This document shows, piece after piece, positions 17,961 through 25,201 of a DNA stretch of 64,000 nt. A program made the translations under genes and the position numbers. The stretch lies in contig JAHBVV010000011.1 of the NCBI GenBank assembly GCA_019637335.1, positions 62,001 to 126,000 of the forward strand, read 5' to 3'. Position 1 is the stretch's first letter. Each line of letters starts with the position of its first letter. This DNA is from Candidatus Hydrogenedentota bacterium. Lineage in GTDB: Bacteria > Hydrogenedentota > Hydrogenedentia > Hydrogenedentales > JAEUWI01. The notes beneath the pieces are model-generated. The model was given only the letters and a program-made list of their open reading frames with translations. It made no database searches and was not told where the DNA came from.

Positions 17961-18026
17961 GTGAGCGTTGTGGAGCGCCGGCATCTGTGCCGGCAGGGTC
18001 AGAGATTCGCCGCATGCGAAATGCCA
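17961..18026 (+). repeat. 66-bp interspersed repeat, copy 1
   Basis: Matches 54150-54215 at about 57 of 66 positions. The core hairpin is GCCGGCA / TGCCGGC around TCTG at 17977-17994; the other copy has a TCCC loop. It lies directly upstream of the RHS remnant. Confidence 0.75.
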
Positions 18027-18056
18027 GCGCTCCAACACGCGCCTTTTGTACATTGA

Positions 18057-18634
18057 TGGCTCATGGCCGGCTGGGACGTGCTCAACGAAGAGGACGGCAC
18101 CGGCACGCTGCTGCGCACGCGCTTCGGCGGCCTGGCCATCGCCGCGGGAAGCTCCGCCGCCACGGGAACCTGGGCCTACTATTTCCCGTCCCGGCCGAAG
18201 CTCCGCCGCAGGAGGTATAATTCACCGGCCACACCTGGGTCGCCGCTGCGCGGCTGTACTATACCGCCTACCGGTACTACAGCCCCGACGCTAACCGCTG
18301 GCTCACCCGGGATCCCCTGGGCATGGTCTACGGCCCGAATGTGTATGCGTATGTGGTGAATAATCCGGTGAGTATGTGGGAGACTATAGGAACGTTTGCA
18401 GCTACCGCCTCCTTTAGCATGAGTATCAGCTCTCTCGGAAACCTACAACAGGGAAAGGCAAGAAGCGACTACGCAGCGTTCGGGAGGACCGTGACCCAGC
18501 TGGCGAGTATAGCCAGCCGATTGGAAATGATCGGTGACTTTGCCGATACTCTTGACTTTGAACTTCTCGCGCTGAACAGGGCTATCGGTCAAAATAGCTC
18601 TCGGTCGGTTTGCGGGAAAGCTTTGAGTTGTTGA
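18057..18634 (+). pseudogene. RHS-repeat protein remnant with variable C-terminal tip
   Basis: Two frames carry consecutive pieces of an RHS core. Frame one (from about 18057) reads G-W-D-V-L-N-E-E-D-G, L-L-R-T and A-T-G-T-W-A-Y-Y-F, then loses sense near 18185. Frame two, from about 18220, reads R-L-Y-Y-T-A-Y-R-Y-Y-S-P-D, N-R-W-L-T-R-D-P-L-G and N-V-Y-A-Y-V-V-N-N-P, the canonical end of the RHS core. About 85 non-RHS residues follow up to the stop at 18632-18634, where polymorphic toxins carry their toxin domain. The usual H-D-H-L-G-S segment between the two pieces is missing, so an internal deletion plus frameshift has occurred, and no start is present. The tip is not a recognised toxin. 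Confidence 0.75.
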
Positions 18635-18655
18635 TCGAATAATTTGGAGTCAGTG

Positions 18656-18844
18656 ATGCGCAATGTATTTGTAGTGCGCCAATTGTATCACTACAGCGAA
18701 CGACAGTTTGCCCACACGGAACACGAGGCGGTATTTTCGACGTTCGACGCTGCGCACAAGTTCATGCTGGAACACCTGAGCAATCCAGATGCAAGCGTAG
18801 TTGAATTGCAATGCTTCAGAAATGGTAACACTTTAGCGGAATGA
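18656..18844 (+). CDS. Small protein after the RHS remnant, possible immunity partner
   Basis: A 62-residue ORF beginning ATG-CGC-AAT with GGAG eight to ten bases upstream. It contains F-V-V-R-Q-L-Y-H-Y-S-E and an acidic C-terminal half. Base composition is AT-richer than the backbone. Its position immediately after an RHS variable tip is where immunity genes usually lie, but I recognise no immunity family, and the associated toxin gene is broken. Confidence 0.4.
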   Translation: MRNVFVVRQLYHYSERQFAHTEHEAVFSTFDAAHKFMLEHLSNPDASVVELQCFRNGNTLAE

Positions 18845-18907
18845 AGTTGACTTGATTACTCCACGACACAAACCCGCCCCGCAACGGAAGGGCGGACCAA
18901 TGGGAGC

Positions 18908-19048
18908 GCGGGCGGCCCGCCCGCATCGCGCCGAAGGCGCGAATTTGATCAACGGGGGTGGTCCGGGTCCAGTCTTCCTCCCGATCAAATGTGCCGACAT
19001 TGCGAACACGCTTTGCACCTCCGGTGCATTGCAGGCGGGGACGCCTGC
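18908..19048. repeat. Inverted-hairpin element, 18.9 kb
   Basis: Left hairpin GCGGGCG / CGCCCGC (18908-18924) and right hairpin GCAGGCG / CGCCTGC (19031-19048) lie in opposite orientation with the outer flank GGGAGCGC shared in inverted form. Between them are TCGCGCC / GGCGCGA around GAA (18926-18942) and a small TGCACC / GGTGCA hairpin. It is non-coding and belongs to the hairpin family described in the findings. Confidence 0.5.
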
Positions 19049-19301
19049 GCTCCCAGCCTTGCGCGCTCTCCTCGTAGTGTCGCGGGAAACTAGCAAAAAG
19101 ACTGGCTCAACTTCAGACGGCTAAAGTATTACCAGAAATGAAATTACTGAAATTTGTCTAGACACGCCAAATGATCCTAATCGCTACCTGAAGAGGGTTT
19201 ATCTGCCAACAGGAAAACTTCACATCGATTATACGAGTGAGGAAGGCCGTCAATACCAAGTCGTCGATGGTACCGCGAGTAAATTTGCTGTAGGTGATCT
19301 T

Positions 19302-19673
19302 GTGAAAATTCTTCCAGACTACCTTTTCCCGGGGAGTGTTTTGTTTCAAGGTGGGAGCGGCGTTATTGGAGCGTTGGCCAATAGATCCAGTACCTGTCGG
19401 TGGTGTAATGAGTACGACTATGATGTGTTTGTGTTGACAGAGAGAGGGAGGCTCTGCAGTTTGTCAACGCTGGAAGCAGCGCTTGAGACGTTATCAGATC
19501 CGCTTGAGGTGGAGCTCGAATTCATGGAGAGATTGTCCGATCATTTAAAAGGGAAGAAGTCTCTTTCCAAGGAAATGAGCGATAGGTTAGCCCAATTCCA
19601 ACAGGACCAACCCTTGTATTTGCTCAATACAGAAATCTACGATTTTTCGACGGGGTCCATTTTGCAGGCGTAA
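19302..19673 (+). CDS. Hypothetical protein in RHS-remnant region, possibly 5'-truncated
   Basis: The frame is open from 19125 to the TAA at 19673 with sense-looking codons throughout (for example T-P-N-D-P-N-R-Y-L-K-R-V-Y-L-P-T-G-K), but the only usual start codon is GTG 19302, which leaves 123 residues. A GC content near 45-50 percent differs sharply from the roughly 65 percent backbone, indicating transfer. The C-terminal half is helical and acidic. A C-R-W-C motif is present. No family is recognised. It may be an orphan toxin, an immunity gene or a truncated piece. Confidence 0.4.
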   Translation: MKILPDYLFPGSVLFQGGSGVIGALANRSSTCRWCNEYDYDVFVLTERGRLCSLSTLEAALETLSDPLEVELEFMERLSDHLKGKKSLSKEMSDRLAQFQQDQPLYLLNTEIYDFSTGSILQA

Positions 19674-19744
19674 TATTCAACCTACAATTATTCTGGCGAA
19701 TGTGGAAAGCCGGAACAGCCACCAGTTTTGGGTCTCAAGCAACA

Positions 19745-19964
19745 GCCTGGGCCGCCGCGTGACGGTGACCTTCCCCCAGACAATCGCAACCACATAATAA
19801 CGAGTACGACCTCCTGGCCTTGCCACGAAGCCTATCGACCTCAATCCCGTTGCGGGCGAGGCGCATGGTTAGTTCTTGAACCGCAGAGAACGCAAAGGGA
19901 GCCTTTTTGCGTTCTTTGCGCTCTTTGCGGTTGATAATCCACTCCCCAATTCTCCGGCGCGCGC
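19745..19964 (+). repeat. 220-bp direct repeat, copy 1
   Basis: Nearly identical to 20435-20654, offset by 690 bases. It begins GCCTGGGCCGCCGCG and ends TCTCCGGCGCGCGC. The second half holds an imperfect inverted repeat built from AACCGCAGAGAACGCAAA and its complement (about 19877-19934). One frame reads L-G-R-R-V-T-V-T-F-P-Q-T, which could derive from an RHS YD repeat; that origin is speculative. Confidence 0.85.
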
Positions 19965-20166
19965 GGCTTCTCCCCGATCGCCCCCCCCGAACGCGGTAAC
20001 GCGTCATTTTTTCCTTGCCAGATGCGTCCCCTTGGCCTATACTACCCCAGGCAACGAAATCCCAGGCAGGAGCGGCGAACTTTGGTCACGGCGGCAGACA
20101 AAATCCTACCTCGCAATAGCGCGTGGGTGAGTCTTGCCCGCCCGCACCGGCGGGAGACGGCGAGCC

Positions 20167-20327
20167 AGGAGGATAGGCTTCCAGCCTGTCCCGCGGGCCG
20201 CGTCGGATGCCAACGTTGCCGTAGGCTTTGGGACAACTACCTGCCATCCGGGGCTCACGAGACGAATTTGCCGCTAATCGCGTTGACTCGGGCACAGGTT
20301 GGGACAGGCAGGGATGCCTATCCTCCT
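20167..20327. repeat. Inverted-hairpin element, 20.2 kb
   Basis: AGGAGGATAGGCTTCC... at 20167-20192 and its near inverse at 20301-20327 face each other across about 108 bases. Read in the same sense, the two hairpins are GGATAGGCT / AGCCTGTCC with loop TCC and GGATAGGCA / TGCCTGTCC with loop TCCC. The loop-closing pair changes as a pair and a T.G wobble is kept in both. Non-coding. Confidence 0.65.
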
Positions 20328-20434
20328 GATCTGGACACCGAGACCATCGCCACGGACAGGGACGTGTGGTATGAGTTCTACGTCAAGGGACGAGAAATAT
20401 GGACAGCCAACGATATTGCACCTCAAGTACAAAT

Positions 20435-20654
20435 GCCTGGGCCGCCGCGTGACGGTGACCTTCCCCCAGACAATCGCAACCACATAATAACGAGTACGAC
20501 CTCCTGGCCTTGCCACGAAACCTATCGACCCCAATCCCATTGCCGTCGAGGGGCATGGTTAGTTCTTGAACCGCAGAGAACGCAAAGGAAGCCTTTTTGC
20601 GTTCTTTGCGCTCTTTGCGGTCGATAATCCACTCCCCAATTCTCCGGCGCGCGC
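20435..20654 (+). repeat. 220-bp direct repeat, copy 2
   Basis: Second copy of 19745-19964 with scattered substitutions. It ends 30 bases before the stop codon of the minus-strand epimerase gene. No integrase or transposase is associated with either copy. Confidence 0.85.
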
Positions 20655-20684
20655 AACGGTCCAGCCCGGCGCCGCCAGACACAT

Positions 20685-21689
20685 TCAGCGTCCCCCGAGT
20701 TCCTTCAGGAACCCTTCCGCCCGCGCGGCCAGCGTGTCGACCCAGGGCTTTGCATCCGCGGGCTCGTGGAGGTTGTTCTCGTCCATCCATCGCACCGTGT
20801 CGCGAACACCATCCTCCCACGGCGCCAGGTCGCGGTACGCCGGCACGTCGGCCTTGAGCGCGGCGTTGCTGTAGGCCGCGTGGTACTGGAAATTCTCCCG
20901 CAGCCACTCCGCCTTGCCATCGGGCGTCCCGGCCACAATCTGTTCCGTCGTCAGCGCAACCAGGTTCGCGGCCACCCCGATCGCCTCGGCCATGCGCTCG
21001 TGGAAACGGCGCCAGGTCATGATCTCGTCGCCGACAATATTGTAGGCCTTGCCGAAGGTGACCTCGCGCCCCAGCGCGCCGACGAAGCCCTTCGCCATAT
21101 CGTCCACGTGCCCGGGTTGCCACAGGCCGTGCCCATCCCCCGCGACGAGGACCGGGCGCCCCGCGCGCAGCCGTGTAACCAGGCTGGCGTCGTAGCCCCA
21201 GACGTCGAGCAGGGGTTGCCCGGGGCCGTAGCAATGGGAGGGGCGGAAGAGCGTCACGGGAAACCCGGAGGACGCGTGCGCCGCGACGAACGCGTCCTCC
21301 GCCTCCAGCTTGCCCCGGCCATACGCGCTGACCGGCGTGCGCGGCTCGTCTTCCACCGCCGGAATACGCGAAAGCGGGCCGCCATAGACGCAGACCGTGC
21401 TGCAGAACAGGTAATGCGCCACGCGGCCGCCGAACACGGCGATGTTGTGTTCCGCCGTCGCCCGGTCGTAGGTCAGCATATCGATCACCGCGTCGGCTTC
21501 GATATCCCGAACGGTCCGCGCAAAGCCCTCAAAGTCCTCGCGATCGCCGTGGAGAGTCTGGACTACTCCCTCGAACCGCGCGGCGGTCTGGCCGCGGTTA
21601 AACAAAATCGGCTCGTGCCCCTCGGCCAGGAGACGCCGCACGATGGGGGTGCTGATAAGGCCCGTGCCTCCGATAACAAGAACGCGCAT
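20685..21689 (-). CDS. NAD(P)-dependent epimerase/dehydratase (extended SDR)
   Basis: A 334-residue Rossmann-fold enzyme. V-L-V-I-G-G-T-G-L-I-S-T near residue 3 is the dinucleotide-binding loop (a GxxGxxS variant common in atypical SDRs). D-M-L-T-Y-D is the NNAG-equivalent segment, and S-A-Y-G-R-G-K is the Y-x-x-x-K catalytic pair near residue 122. It acts on a nucleotide sugar or similar alcohol; the substrate is not readable. I chose ATG 21689 with GGAG seven bases upstream, two codons inside an in-frame TTG. Base composition is like the backbone, so this gene is an island of ordinary sequence inside the repeat-rich segment. Confidence 0.85.
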   Translation of the reverse strand: MRVLVIGGTGLISTPIVRRLLAEGHEPILFNRGQTAARFEGVVQTLHGDREDFEGFARTVRDIEADAVIDMLTYDRATAEHNIAVFGGRVAHYLFCSTVCVYGGPLSRIPAVEDEPRTPVSAYGRGKLEAEDAFVAAHASSGFPVTLFRPSHCYGPGQPLLDVWGYDASLVTRLRAGRPVLVAGDGHGLWQPGHVDDMAKGFVGALGREVTFGKAYNIVGDEIMTWRRFHERMAEAIGVAANLVALTTEQIVAGTPDGKAEWLRENFQYHAAYSNAALKADVPAYRDLAPWEDGVRDTVRWMDENNLHEPADAKPWVDTLAARAEGFLKELGGR

Positions 21690-21755
21690 GAACAACTCCA
21701 GGTTGAAAAGTGAAGTTTGGGATGGAATCCGAAACGGTGCGCCAAGGCCATTCCA

Positions 21756-22190
21756 TCCCCGCGTGCGAGGCTGTCAATTTAACGTGTGCGGTGAGCGCAT
21801 TTCCTACCATTCTGTGCTAACGCCCTACAGCGTCATTCCCGCGAAAGCGGGAATCCAGTGGAATCCGGAGGTTTGTGCGATCGCGTTGCTGGATCCCCGC
21901 GTGCAAGGCTGTCATTTTAACGTGTGCGGTGAGCGCATTTCCTGCCATTCTGTGCTAACGCCCTACAGCGTCATTCCCGCGAAAGCGGGAATCCAGTGGA
22001 ATCCGGAGGTTTGTGCGATCGCGTCGCTGGATCCCCGCGTTCGGGGCTGTCGATTTAACGTGTGCGGGGAGCGCATTTCCTACAATTTTGTGCTAACGCC
22101 CTACAGCGTCATTCCCGCGAAAGCGGGAATCCAGTGGAATCCGGAGGTTTGTTCGTTCGCGTCGCTGGATCCCCGCGTTCGCGAGGATGA
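21756..22190. repeat. 138-bp tandem repeat, about three copies
   Basis: CGTCATTCCC recurs at 21831, 21969 and 22107, exactly 138 bases apart. Each unit contains ATTCCCGC-GAAA-GCGGGAAT, the palindrome common in bacterial intergenic repeats, and a GATCCCCGCG block. The array begins 70 bases upstream of the epimerase start. Confidence 0.85.
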
Positions 22191-22318
22191 CGGATCTGCT
22201 CATTCCTTCTATAGTGTAGGGTGAGTTAAGTAAACCGACAGCCCCGTTCGCGGGGATGACGGACCTGCTCATTCCTTCCATAGTGTGGGGTGAGTTAAGT
22301 AAATCGACAACCCCGTGC
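22181..22318. repeat. 69-bp tandem duplication
   Basis: Two adjacent units of 69 bases, each with GGATGACGGA, CTGCTCATTCCTTC, ATAGTGT and GTGAGTTAAGTAAA. It abuts the -10-like TATAAT upstream of the next gene. Confidence 0.75.
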
Positions 22319-22320
22319 GG

Positions 22321-22326
22321 TATAAT
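22321..22326 (+). promoter_or_regulatory. -10-like element upstream of the EF-hand lipoprotein gene
   Basis: A consensus TATAAT 53 bases before the ATG. No good -35 exists at 16-18 bases; the preceding sequence belongs to the 69-bp repeat. Confidence 0.35.
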
Positions 22327-22378
22327 ACCTGCATGCGCCGCGGTGGGTACAGCGGCGCCGCACCCCAGGGAGCCGTTC

Positions 22379-23389
22379 ATGCGCCATCATATTTTCCTGC
22401 CGCTGCTCATCGCCATCCTCGCCGGGGGCTGTCCCGGGGCCTCCGGGGGCGGCCTGACGCTTGCCGAGGCCACGCTCCGCCTGCGCGACGGGTTTGCGGC
22501 GGCGGATGCGGACGGCGACGGCAGGCTTTCCTCGGCCGAGGCCCGCGCGCACCTTACGGCGCTCTCCGCCGCGCAGTTTCGCGCGCTCGATCGGGATGGG
22601 AGCGGCTACCTGGAACCCGTGGAGCTCGGTTTGGCCGCGGCGGAAGGCGAGGGTGAGGGGGAAGGGGAGGAGGAGCCGCGCATACCCGTCTTCTACACCT
22701 ACCAGGTGCGGGAAATGTTCCCGCACGACACCGGCGCATTCACCCAGGGCTTTGTGTATGACGATGGCGCGCTCTACGAGGGCACCGGCCTTGTCGGGCG
22801 CTCGTCTCTTCGGCGCGTGGACCTGCCCTCGGGCGCCATCGAGCAGCAGGTGGACCTGCCGTCTCCCTATTTCGGCGAGGGCGTCGACGTATGGGACGCC
22901 GAAATCGTGCAACTGACCTGGCGGCACGGGCGTGGCTTCGTCTACGCGCGCGATACCTTCACCCCGCTCCGGGAGTTTCGCTATTCGGGCGAGGGGTGGG
23001 GCATCACGCACGACGAGCATGGCTGGATCATGAGCGACGGCACCCACCTGCTCCGCATCCTCGACCGCGAGACCTTTGCGGTCGATCGCCAGCTCGCCGT
23101 GTACGACCGCGGCGAGCCCGTGCGCAATTTGAATGAACTCGAGTACATTCAGGGCGAAATCTGGGCCAACGTCTGGCAGACCGACCTCGTCGCGCGGATT
23201 GATCCGGCCAGCGGCGAGGTCGTGGGCTGGGTGGACTTGAGCGGGCTCCTGACGCCGGAACAGCGGCGGACCGCCGATGTGCTGAACGGCATCGCGTACG
23301 ACGCGGCGAACGACCGCATCCTGGTCACCGGGAAGTTCTGGCCCTTCGTGTTTCACATCACCGTGTTCCCGGCGGGCGATTCCCGCTGA
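22379..23389 (+). CDS. EF-hand-containing glutaminyl-peptide cyclotransferase-like lipoprotein
   Basis: A 336-residue predicted lipoprotein. A signal sequence ends with L-A-G-G-C (Cys about 18). Two calcium-binding EF-hand loops follow: D-A-D-G-D-G-R-L-S-S-A-E near 43-54 and D-R-D-G-S-G-Y-L-E-P-V-E near 72-83. An acidic G-E-G-E-G linker leads to a glutamine cyclotransferase beta-propeller from about residue 105 (F-T-Q-G-F-V-Y-D-D-G, Y-E-G-T-G-L-V-G-R-S, W-A-N-V-W-Q-T-D). Plant-type enzymes of this family form N-terminal pyroglutamate. Activity here is inferred. The start is ATG 22379, with a GGGAG upstream; the frame is open further 5' only through repeats. Confidence 0.85.
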   Translation: MRHHIFLPLLIAILAGGCPGASGGGLTLAEATLRLRDGFAAADADGDGRLSSAEARAHLTALSAAQFRALDRDGSGYLEPVELGLAAAEGEGEGEGEEEPRIPVFYTYQVREMFPHDTGAFTQGFVYDDGALYEGTGLVGRSSLRRVDLPSGAIEQQVDLPSPYFGEGVDVWDAEIVQLTWRHGRGFVYARDTFTPLREFRYSGEGWGITHDEHGWIMSDGTHLLRILDRETFAVDRQLAVYDRGEPVRNLNELEYIQGEIWANVWQTDLVARIDPASGEVVGWVDLSGLLTPEQRRTADVLNGIAYDAANDRILVTGKFWPFVFHITVFPAGDSR

Positions 23390-23485
23390 GCCGGGCGGTT
23401 TAACCCATTCCAGCACAAAAGTTTGCGAAGGAAACCGCCGCTGCGGTATACTTCCGCGATTCCCAGCGCATGACAGGAGTGCCCC

Positions 23486-24364
23486 ATGACCCGCAGCATG
23501 ACCGGCTTCGGCCGCGTGTCGGCCGAAATTGACGGCGAAAACGTCACCATCGAAGTGACCACGGTCAACCACCGCTTCCTGGAATGCAGCTTCCGCATGC
23601 CTAACACCTGGGCCGCGCTGGAGATTCCGCTGCGGAACGTGGCCAAGGACCTCGTTTCGCGGGGAAAGTTGAATGTAAGCATCCGTCGCAGCCGCGGCCC
23701 GATGGGGCGTCCCGTCATCCATTTCGACGCGGAAAACGCCCGGCAGTACATTGAGGCGAGCCGCGAACTGGCGCGCATGATGAGCAGCACCGAGGCGCTT
23801 TCCCTGGACGCCCTCACGCAGCTCGAAGGCGTGTTTTACCAGGAAGAAAACGAGCAGGACCTGGAATCCGTACGCGAACAGCTTTGCGCGGCGTTCCAGG
23901 CGGCGCTCGAACAGTTGAACCAGGCCCGCGCGCAGGAGGGTGAGTCCCTCGCGCGCGATGTCGCCGATCGTATCGCGGCCATGCAGGACGCCGTCTCCAT
24001 CATCGAGGGGCGCCTCCCCGAGCTGGCCGTGGCCTATGCGGATCGCCTGCGCGCGCGCGTCGCGGAGTTGAACGCGGAGGCGGGGATGAAGGAGGAGCGG
24101 CTCGCAATCGAAATCGCGCTCATGGCCGACAAAATGGACGTAAACGAAGAGGTCGTGCGCCTCAACAGCCATTTCGAGCAGGTGCTCGGCCTTTTGAAAC
24201 AGCCGGAGCCGATCGGGCGCGACCTGAATTTCCTGGCGCAGGAGCTCCAGCGCGAAATCAACACGCTGGGCTCGAAATTGCGCGATCTGGACGTCACCCG
24301 CGAGGTGCTCCGGCTGAAGGCGGAACTGGAAAAGCTGCGCGAGCAGGCGCAGAACATCGAATAA
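23486..24364 (+). CDS. yicC: YicC-family endoribonuclease
   Basis: A 292-residue protein of the YicC/YloC family, RNases implicated in small-RNA turnover. The N-terminal signature M-T-R-S-M-T-G-F-G is exact. The N-terminal domain runs to about residue 155, and the C-terminal DUF1732 domain contains E-E-R-L-A-I-E-I-A-L-M-A-D-K-M-D-V-x-E-E and R-D-L-N-F-L-A-Q-E-L-Q-R-E-I-N-T. AGGAG lies eight bases before the ATG. It heads a run with gmk, rpoZ and coaBC, a conserved bacterial gene order. Confidence 0.95.
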   Translation: MTRSMTGFGRVSAEIDGENVTIEVTTVNHRFLECSFRMPNTWAALEIPLRNVAKDLVSRGKLNVSIRRSRGPMGRPVIHFDAENARQYIEASRELARMMSSTEALSLDALTQLEGVFYQEENEQDLESVREQLCAAFQAALEQLNQARAQEGESLARDVADRIAAMQDAVSIIEGRLPELAVAYADRLRARVAELNAEAGMKEERLAIEIALMADKMDVNEEVVRLNSHFEQVLGLLKQPEPIGRDLNFLAQELQREINTLGSKLRDLDVTREVLRLKAELEKLREQAQNIE

Positions 24365-24374
24365 GGCGTCGGGC

Positions 24375-24971
24375 GTGGCGAACTCGGGTATCCTGCTGGT
24401 CATTTCCGCGCCATCGGGCGCGGGAAAGCTCACCTTGCTCAACGAGGTGCGGCAACGCGCCGTCGATCGGTTTGTGACCACCATCTCCGCGACGACCCGG
24501 CCCCCACGGCAGGGCGAAGCCGACGGGCGCGAGTACTACTTTCTGGGCCGGGCCGAGTTCGAGGCCCGGCGGGACGCGGGCGCCTTCGTCGAGTGGGCGG
24601 AGGTCCACGACAACCTGTACGGGACGCTTCACAGCGAGTTGGACCGCTGCCTGGCGACCGGCAAGGATGTGATCCTCGAGCTGGACGTCCAGGGCATGAA
24701 AAGCCTCAAGCGCCAGCGCCCGGACATGGTCAGCGTCTTTCTGATGCCGCCCTCGCTCGACGAGTTGGAGCGGCGGCTCCGCAAGCGCGGCTCCGAAAGC
24801 GAGGAGGTCATCGCGCTTCGCGTGCGAAACGCCGCGGGCGAAATCGCCGAGCGCGGGGCTTTCGACTATATTGTGGTAAATGATAAAATTGAAACGGCGG
24901 CCAGCGACCTCGAGGCGATAATACGCGCCGAGCGCTGCCGCGCCTTCAGGCAACTTCAGGAGAATGCATAA
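24375..24971 (+). CDS. gmk: Guanylate kinase
   Basis: A 198-residue enzyme that phosphorylates GMP to GDP. The P-loop is A-P-S-G-A-G-K-L-T-L near residues 12-21; the usual Ser, Thr or Gly after the Lys is Leu, although a Thr follows. T-T-R-P-P-R-x-G-E and Y-Y-F are the GMP-binding residues, and E-L-D-V-Q-G is the later conserved strand. Length is normal. The start is GTG with only a weak ribosome site ten bases after the yicC stop, so coupling is likely. Its TAA overlaps the rpoZ ATG by one base. Confidence 0.95.
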   Translation: MANSGILLVISAPSGAGKLTLLNEVRQRAVDRFVTTISATTRPPRQGEADGREYYFLGRAEFEARRDAGAFVEWAEVHDNLYGTLHSELDRCLATGKDVILELDVQGMKSLKRQRPDMVSVFLMPPSLDELERRLRKRGSESEEVIALRVRNAAGEIAERGAFDYIVVNDKIETAASDLEAIIRAERCRAFRQLQENA

Positions 24972-25198
24972 TGCCTACACCCTTTTCCGTTGACGAATTC
25001 GAGGGCAAGGTCGACAGCCTCTACCGCCTCGTTATCGTGGCCGCCCGGCGCGCCAACCAGATCTCGAAAAACGAATCCCACGGTTTCGGCACGGTGATCC
25101 AGTCCAAGAAATCGACCATCACGGCGCTCGAAGAAGTGCTGGACGACAAGCTCGGGTACTACACCGGCACGCCCGAGGAAGAGAACTACCTGGAGTAG
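24971..25198 (+). CDS. rpoZ: RNA polymerase omega subunit
   Basis: A 75-residue subunit that helps assemble the beta' chain. R-L-V-I-V-A-A-R-R-A-N-Q-I is the conserved core of the family; A-L-E-E-V follows. AGGAGA precedes ATG, and the A of the start is the last base of the gmk stop. Position between gmk and coaBC is the standard arrangement. Confidence 0.9.
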   Translation: MPTPFSVDEFEGKVDSLYRLVIVAARRANQISKNESHGFGTVIQSKKSTITALEEVLDDKLGYYTGTPEEENYLE

Positions 25199-25201
25199 CC
25201 C

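Noticed and set aside
16445-18056. Long open frames on both strands through the C-rich array, encoding Pro/Arg/Thr-rich or Gly/Val-rich repeats
   Set aside because: All six frames are nearly open because the DNA is C-rich with few A/T; no ribosome site or conserved domain, and the repeat units differ by insertions that shift frame. Best explained as non-coding repeats.
20022-20627. 201-residue ORF between the 220-bp repeats
   Set aside because: It reads through an inverted-hairpin unit and one copy of the duplication, has no ribosome site and no domain; treated as non-coding.
22295-24484. Long minus-strand frame of about 729 residues
   Set aside because: It is antisense to the cyclotransferase, yicC and gmk genes, all with clear family motifs; long antisense frames are expected at this GC content.
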